64,000 nucleotides of DNA. Origin: Misgurnus anguillicaudatus (Eukaryota > Chordata > Actinopteri > Cypriniformes > Cobitidae). Positions 57,800-64,000 of this stretch are shown here, in pieces. The notes under the pieces were generated by a model. It was given only the letters and a program-made list of their open reading frames with translations. It was not told where the DNA came from and did not search any database. The stretch is from positions 7,726,001 to 7,790,000 of the forward strand of contig NC_073354.2 in the NCBI RefSeq assembly GCF_027580225.2, read 5' to 3'. Numbering within the stretch: the stretch's first letter is position 1; each line of letters starts with the position of its first letter. A program made the position numbers and the translations under genes.

Positions 57800-60700
57800 A
57801 GAAAAACATATCCAAAAGTTATCCATACCTACTACTGAGGACAATGTATACTATATTCTTCAGGCATCCCGGACACTAATGTTTTACTGATTCATAAAAG
57901 ATCATTCGCTGTATGGTCTTCTGGGAAATCAGTATGGAGATAAAAGTTAAGATTGTGATTTTTCTGTAGTTTTAAAGCACACTGTTTGTTGTTTGCTTAA
58001 ATGTCATTAAGCTAACGTGTGACGCAGTCGCCGAAGCTTCCGTGTGATCATCGTTCAGTATATAATATGCTTGTCGTACCCAAGATTAAACAATCCATGA
58101 CACACAGTGTGATAAGGTAATGATCTTATAGGAGTGCAAAAATCCTGCAGTGTATTCCGGGCTTTAAATGGGTGGTTTAATGGTATTTCAAGCATTCTGA
58201 CTTATTAACACAGTTATAGAGTTGTTTCCTCATGCTAATCGTAGGAAAAGTGTCAAAAATGCAGTTGGGCGTGTTTCAGAGTATTCCTGTGCCGAATGCA
58301 CTTCGCCAGTGTTCGTACAAGTTTCGGCTAATTTTTTTCGATTACGGTTCTAACTGACGTTTCAGGGGTTTTCGATACGTATCACTTCTTTATATGGGCT
58401 TTCGCCGGAAAACTTCCCCCGGAAAACCCCGCCCAGCCGTCAGTCAGCGGGAGACGCTAGAGCTTGCTAACAGCTTATCACGCCACTCAGCCTTGTTTAA
58501 TTTCAAAAGTCAACAATGGCACAAGAAGAAGTGTGTTTTTGGATGTAAGGAGAAGACATCCAGCCTTATGGAAACAATGGATATAGTTTATTATCCGGAT
58601 TAGCAGCGGAGTTTTGCGTGTGTGTTTGATGCGGTGGATTTTCAGAACCGGGTCATGACGAGTTACACGTGGTAAGTAAGACTTCTGTCTTATGTTGGAA
58701 ATAGGCGCGTGTATATTATATAAATGACACGAACATGTAGTGAATCATAAGTTAAAACAGTGTTGTATAGTGTTGTATGACTCCTACTCGCTCCTCCCGT
58801 GTTATAACTCCTCCTTCTTCATTTTTTCGTACGTTATCGGAAAGATTCGTTAAAGCTAATCTTTCTTTTATAAATCTGATTAAACTAAAGACTCTTCAGA
58901 GATATAAAGGATGTCATACTACTCCATAGGTACTCCAGATTAATATCAGAAATGCAGAAACAGCGTGTGTTACGTGAGCTTTAAAGGGCACCTATTAAAC
59001 CCATTTTTACAAGATATAATAATGATAATGATATAAACAAGTAATATAATTCTCAGGTGTGCCCAGAATGTGTCTGCGAAGTTTCAGCTCAAAATACCCC
59101 ACAGACCATTTATTATAACATGTCGAAAATCACCCTATTTGGGTGGGAGTAAAAATGTGCTGTTTTTTGTCTGTACCTTTAAAGGGACACTCCACCTTTT
59201 TTGAAAATAGGCTAATTTTCCAGCTCCCCTAGAGTTAAACATTTGATTTTTACCGTTTTGGAATCCATTTAGCTGATCTCCGGATCTGGCGCTAGCACTT
59301 TTAGCATAGCTTAGCATAATCCATTGAATCTGATTAGACCATTAGCATCGAGCTCAAAAATCACCAAAAAGTTTCAATAATTGTCCTATTTAAAACTCTT
59401 CTGTAGTTACATTGTATACTAAGATGGACAGAAAATTAAAAGCTGTTATTTTCTAGGCAGATATGGTTAGGAACTATACTCTCATCCTGGCGTAATAATC
59501 AAGGACATTGCTGCCATACCATGGCTGCAGGAGGCGCAATGATATTACGTAGTGCCAGAAAATAGTCCCCTGCCATTGAAAGGTACTAAGGGGACTATTT
59601 TTGGCTGCTGCGTAATATCATTGCGCCTCCTGCAGCCATACGGACTACCGGCACATCCGGGAACTTGACTGTAAATTTCGTCACCGCCCCTTTTTGGGTG
59701 ATAGAAAAGCAGCCCTTCCATTGGCTTCCATTCAAAGTAGCGGAGCAGGGCAGCGTTTTTGCACGGCCGGCGGGCGTGAATAACTTGTGAAATCACTCAG
59801 ATTGAACATGTTGAGTATTTATCTGCCCGCCATAGAGCCCGAAAGATACATTGACACATTTAATTTGGTCAATGTGGAAACATGTCCCTTTCATTCTCGC
59901 GGCGTCAAATTTGTGTAACAACGCCATCCAGTGATTGCTGGAAATTTCTCTAAGCCAGTTAGTTGTATGGCTGGACGGAAAAGTGCACTCATTACTCTAA
60001 ATATAAAGACATAATAAATAAATACGAAGTAACTTTCAAATACGAAGTAAAATCATTCACTTGCTTCCCTGTTGACTCGTTGAGGTACGAGTAAAATGTC
60101 CGGGTAAAGCACCTCTGGCCAATAGGGAGCATTGTTGCACGAATTTGATGCTGTGGGAATGAAAGAGACATGTTTTTGTATTGACCAAATTAAATGTGTT
60201 AATTTATCTTTCGCGCTCTATGGCAGGCAGGGTGGACAGATAATTACTCAACATGTTTGGTCTGAGTGATTTCGTGGGTTGTTTGCGCCTGCCGGCTGTG
60301 TGTGAACGTTGCTTTGTTCCGCTGTTTTGAATGGAAGCCAATGGAACGTCTAGTGTGATTTGCCCCAAAAGTGGGCGTGAACCTGTTCAGAGACATTCTA
60401 TGACGTTGCGCCGGTTGTGCGTATGGTATGGCAGCAATGTCCTTGATTATTACGCCAGGATGAGAGTATAGTTCCTAGCCAAAAATATTTAAACTCTTTG
60501 GTTATTTTTTAGCGTGATGCTAAATGGTCTAATCAGATTCAATGGATTATGCTAAGCTATGCAAAAAGTGGTACCGCCAGACCCGGAGATCAGCAGCAAA
60601 CAGTAAAAATCAAATGTTTAACTCTAGGGGAGCTGGAAAATTAGCATATTTTCAAAAAAGTGAAGTGTCCCTTTAAATGCAAATGAGCTACAGCTCCTCA

Positions 60701-61221
60701 CTCCCTTACCAACAGACAGTGAGCGCTTTCAGATCAAATAGATCTGATTCCTGTGAATAGAGTATGAGACAATATCATCTCAATATTGAGATATTGTGGA
60801 CAGCGTTCAACTCACCGAGGGCAGAAACTATGGTAATGTAGAACTGTCAGTGAGTAGCTGTGGGCGGGGCTTTATCAGTGTGACATCACGTTAACAAGAC
60901 AATCAAAACAGCATGTCTAATGAGACTGCTTTGGTTTTATGGGAATTAAAAAAGAAGGAAAGGGTGGATTGTTGTGTTCACACACTGTCAACACACATGC
61001 ATGTCCAAACACTTTGTAATACTGGATTTTGCATAATAGGTGCCTTTCTACAAAACAAAAATGTTGGTGCTATAGTTGGGTTTTCTAAACTATAAGGATA
61101 ATTTTTGTAAGGGTATAAACACACAGTACCACCTGCAAAGTGCACACGTAAACATATTCATATTGAAAGCAACATATTTACCAAGATATATATTGTATAA
61201 AATATAAACTGCTGAACTCAC
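57800..61221 (-). other. rps6kc1 intron with nested inverted-repeat elements
   Basis: An element with TTTAAAGGGCACCTATTA (about 58981) and TAATAGGTGCCTTT (to about 61047) ends seems to enclose the TTAA fold-back copy at 59179-60676. A block at 58390-58680 with an ATG and GTAAGTAAG donor could be another relic exon. No host exon was seen. Confidence 0.5.
59179..60676. mobile_element. TTAA fold-back transposon, sibling of 50344-51725
   Basis: The arms begin TTAAAGGGACACTCCACC and end GTGTCCCTTTAA, sharing CCAGCTCCCCTAGAGTTAAA and ATCAAGGACATTGCTGCC-type text with the sibling. Part of the interior (59525-59640) is itself a palindrome around AGTCCCCT. It is in another rps6kc1 intron. Confidence 0.75.
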
Positions 61222-61315
61222 CTTCAGTGCTGCCAACTGAAAGACTGTCAGCCAGAAAATCAGAGAAAGGTTCAGCCGGGCCGATGAGTTCAGAGCAGTC
61301 CTGCACTTCACCACC
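61222..61315 (-). CDS. rps6kc1: rps6kc1 exon after the PX domain
   Basis: 94 nt (phase 0 to 1): GGEVQDCSELIGPAEPFSDF then LADSLSVGSTE. It follows the PX domain end (DFFK) and is acidic. Acceptor TTTAG, donor GAAG|GTGAG. Confidence 0.93.
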
Positions 61316-61555
61316 CTAAACACACACATCCATATACAAACTATAACAGACATTACCATCATTACTTGTTAACCAAAAAGGTGCTTGCTGTCTTTAAAGG
61401 ATTTTTTCACAGCTTTCATTCTTGGCTTGATTGCCAAGTCCTGCTTGAAAACATCTACACTAACCTACACAAACAGTGTTGTAATGACATTAATATGGAT
61501 AAAATTTATACCCAATAAATATCACTCAGAACAATCAGAAGGTTAATGTCCATAC

Positions 61556-61671
61556 CTTGAAGAAATCCTGTATAAATTGGCTGCCATACAGTGAGGGAAT
61601 ATTAGCACTGAACTGTAGGAGATCCTCTGAACACTGTCTTCTCTCTTCAATCACAGAGTCATCAAAACGCC
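61556..61671 (-). CDS. rps6kc1: rps6kc1 exon, C-terminal PX domain
   Basis: 116 nt: (G)RFDDSVIEERRQCSEDLLQF then SANIPSLYGSQFIQDFFK. EERR..EDLLQF matches the PX helix with the phosphoinositide-contacting Arg. The phase fits the previous exon exactly. Confidence 0.95.
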
Positions 61672-62073
61672 CTTAAAACACACAGACAGACAAACAAGAC
61701 AGCAGCTCATGACTTAACTGGCACAGTTTGCGTTACATTAGGAAAGCAGACGCATGACAAGCAAACAGCACACACGTTCATGGCAACACTTTAGTCTCCA
61801 TAAGGTTCCCTCAAAACTGCAATGCAGACACATTTGTATAAAGTGAAGAAGTGTGAACGCAGTTAATACCACTATGAGCCAATCAATCAAGGTTTAATAG
61901 TGAATATAAGTAAATTCTAAATGCATCCAGTATGACAAGAGACTTTGTGGCACCCATAACTACACAACTGATTTTAACTACAACATCCCATCCCTAACAT
62001 TACTAACAATGAATGAGCAATTTATGTTTATGTATTATTATTTCAACAATGCTGTCCCATGATATAGGGAACT

Positions 62074-62928
62074 GGGTGATTCTCACGAAACCATTGAAAC
62101 ACCACGGCACTAATGATTTTAGCTTTAAAATGTGTAATATAGTAACATTAAAAAGCATCAGAATTAACACAATACTGTGTTCTACCTTGCACAATGTGTG
62201 ATTTCAACATAAGAATTTATAATTGGAAATTTTATCTCATTTTCTGCTGAAATTCTCATTACCGCAATGTGTCCGGCTGTGTTTGAACATGCGTTATGTT
62301 GTAATTTAATCAAATTAACACAAAAATATTAAGAAAAAAAATAAATGGATGTTTTGCTAGACTACTTTAGATGTGTCCATGCCTGATGTTCTCATCCTCC
62401 GCAACACTTTTTGAGAACAGTTTAAGCACACATACAGAATTTTAATAAAGTTTGATTTTGAGTGACCAAGCACATGGACCAGTTACTTCAAGATGGCTAC
62501 CAGGTAAGATCATTTTTTTACAGTTAATTTGAAATATTGTCTTGTCAGAATGCTTACACGACATTTTGATTATCATTACCACAACAGATGCTTATTAAAT
62601 GTTAATTTAATTAATAGAAGCATAATACTTTGATTTTAAATGCATGTGCAGAATCTCCAAATTACGTTCTTTCAGGTTTGTCATGTCATTTTGAAAATAT
62701 GTCAGTGTTGAAGTTTTCTGACTGTTGCGGTAATGAGACTTTTTAGGACTAATTTTTTAAATTATGTTACAAAAAGTGTTAAATGATAAGTAAAAGTTTT
62801 TAAATTAATGTTCCCATTTACTCCAGACTTTGTTTTTCAATGTCTGGTGGGAAAAAAAAGTAAATTTAAGCAATTTTTTCATTTTCATGCTTGACATTTT
62901 TAAAACCAAGTTTTCGTGAGAATCACCC
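62074..62928 (+). mobile_element. 918-bp-family DNA transposon, copy 4 (with a 60-bp deletion)
   Basis: Flanked by AACT (62070-62073, 62929-62932), with GGGTGATTCTCACGAAA and inverted ends. It lacks about 60 bp present in copies 1-3 (after GACTACTTTAGATG). It lies in an rps6kc1 intron, antisense relative to the gene. Confidence 0.85.
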
Positions 62929-63294
62929 AACTATGTTTAAGATGTTTTTTTACAGGATGAAACCAAAATGTATGAAATGCATCACTGCGCTGTACTCATA
63001 CAGCAGCTCACAGATATCTTCATTGCATAGCAATCTGTATTGTTTTCATATCATGGACTATGTTATCCAACTAAAGGATGTTATTTATTTTTTAAAAAGC
63101 TTTCTTCGCATCATGCTTAACAATGCAATTCAACCGTAACTATATTCATAATACAGGTATCAAACAGAATGGAAAATAAAATTACAAACCAATCTTACCA
63201 TACTTAAACAGCTAAACAGATACAGAGTTTAAAGCTTAACATCACAACAGCTCCTAATTCACTTTACTACCACAGTGTATCACACAACACTTAC

Positions 63295-63415
63295 CAAACA
63301 CTTTAGCTTTGGCAAAGGGAGGAAATAGCTCGGAATGTCCGAAGTGGTTTTTGTGTATCTGCCAAAGGTCTCTATGAAGCTTCTTGAAATCACTGTACCT
63401 TTTCCACACTGTGAT
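63295..63415 (-). CDS. rps6kc1: rps6kc1 exon, middle of the PX domain
   Basis: 121 nt: ITVWKRYSDFKKLHRDLWQI then HKNHFGHSELFPPFAKAKVF(G). KRYSDF is the PX motif that contacts phosphatidylinositol 3-phosphate, and PPFAK is its proline-rich loop. The exon begins in phase 0 after TTTAG. The upstream exon(s) with the initiator Met are not in 63416-64000. Confidence 0.95.
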
Positions 63416-64000
63416 CTAAAGAGGGGAGGACAAACAGATTAAAACAAGTTACCCAAACACACTTAAAAATGATCTGTCAGCAAATCACAACAGTCTTTAC
63501 TAACATGATGTTGATGTTAGGAGCTTCAAACCATCTCCAGTTACTTATGATTAAAATCAATATTTTCCATCTTTCTGGCTGGTAATGGGATGCATTTCAA
63601 TGCAAGGTTCAATGAAATAAAATCAACCGTTTTGTATAGATTTTTATTTATTTATTTTATCCAGAGAAATGACTGGATGGTCAAGAGTGAACGCTTCAAT
63701 CCAGAATTAAGGCAAAGTTGGATGTTTTTATGTTGAAAGCAGGTTAAACTAATCACTTTTTGCAACAGTAAATGTACGTTAACTCATTTCCCGCCAGTAT
63801 TTTTTGGGATTTTCACAAGAAGTTCACAAAATGCCTTCCAGGAAAATTTTCTTCTAAAAGTATATAAACATACAAAATATATCAAATGAAAAAACAGACC
63901 CTCTGCTTTTAAATAAACAATAACTCGTCAATGGCAGGGGATGAAATAAATACATATTTGGGTAGTGTAGTAATTTTTAATGTCAGTAATCACATATTAA
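63416..64000. other. rps6kc1 intron, no feature recognised
   Basis: AT-rich sequence with no repeat family or exon that I can identify. Confidence 0.4.

Larger units (their letters stand above)
47255..63415 (-). other. rps6kc1: rps6kc1 gene span (PX-MIT-kinase-like protein), 5' end outside the window
   Basis: Fourteen minus-strand exons with consistent phases encode 916 residues and the stop: the second half of the PX domain, the MIT domain, then a protein-kinase fold split by a long Ser/Glu-rich insert. Human RPS6KC1 (RSKL1, RPK118) is about 1066 residues, so perhaps the first 80-odd are missing to the right. The family acts on endosomes: PX binds phosphatidylinositol 3-phosphate, and the human protein binds sphingosine kinase 1 and peroxiredoxin 3. 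The DFG motif is lost, so catalysis is doubtful. Every boundary was read from GT/AG sites and matched remembered family sequence. Confidence 0.95.

Noticed and set aside
18192..62201. Recurring small ORFs beginning MCKVEHSIVLILMLFNVTIL in several places
   Set aside because: They are the same antisense frame in the four copies of the 0.9-kb transposon, not a gene family.

Overview
The window is vertebrate genomic DNA, most likely from a ray-finned fish of the cypriniform (zebrafish/carp-like) group. The evidence is two multi-exon vertebrate genes with GT-AG introns plus one AT-AC intron, an AT-rich background, and a very dense load of fish-type DNA transposons (Tc1, hAT, Harbinger, CACTA-like, TTAA fold-back elements) and one tyrosine-recombinase element. 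The species call is inference; no sequence search was possible.

Two host genes lie on the minus strand, in the same order and orientation as mammalian RPS6KC1-PROX1. (1) A prospero homeobox gene, prox1 (probably the faster-evolving prox1b ohnolog), has a putative 5' non-coding exon near 24017-24190, a large coding exon at 16208-17932, and two homeo-prospero exons at 9486-9593 and 6341-6535. Its last coding exon is not visible and must lie left of the window. Its second intron is a U12-type AT-AC intron, which gives a seamless in-frame join. (2) rps6kc1 (ribosomal protein S6 kinase C1; PX, MIT and kinase-like domains) occupies 47255-63415 as 14 exons whose phases all match. They encode 916 residues plus the stop codon. 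Only the first exon(s), upstream of the middle of the PX domain, lie beyond the right edge.

Layout: 1-4900 is a tyrosine-recombinase element with split direct repeats, inserted in the last prox1 intron. 4900-24200 is the rest of prox1, with introns full of nested transposon remnants. 24200-47255 is a compact intergenic interval of about 23 kb, mostly nested Tc1, hAT, CACTA-like and TTAA elements, with a few non-repetitive islands that could be regulatory. 47255-63415 is rps6kc1, whose introns hold a 25-bp minisatellite array, two related TTAA fold-back elements and a (GA)n tract abutting a splice acceptor.

Most notable: (a) a roughly 918-bp non-autonomous DNA transposon family present four times, each copy with a perfect 4-bp target-site duplication, shared terminal inverted repeats and a recurrent internal TTGCGGTAATGA-type motif; (b) the tyrosine-recombinase element, with A1-body-B1-A2-B2 architecture but no reverse transcriptase and a one-base frameshift in a C7 run; (c) the U12-type prox1 intron, with a possible competing U2-type splice path. 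No tRNA, rRNA or CRISPR array was seen.
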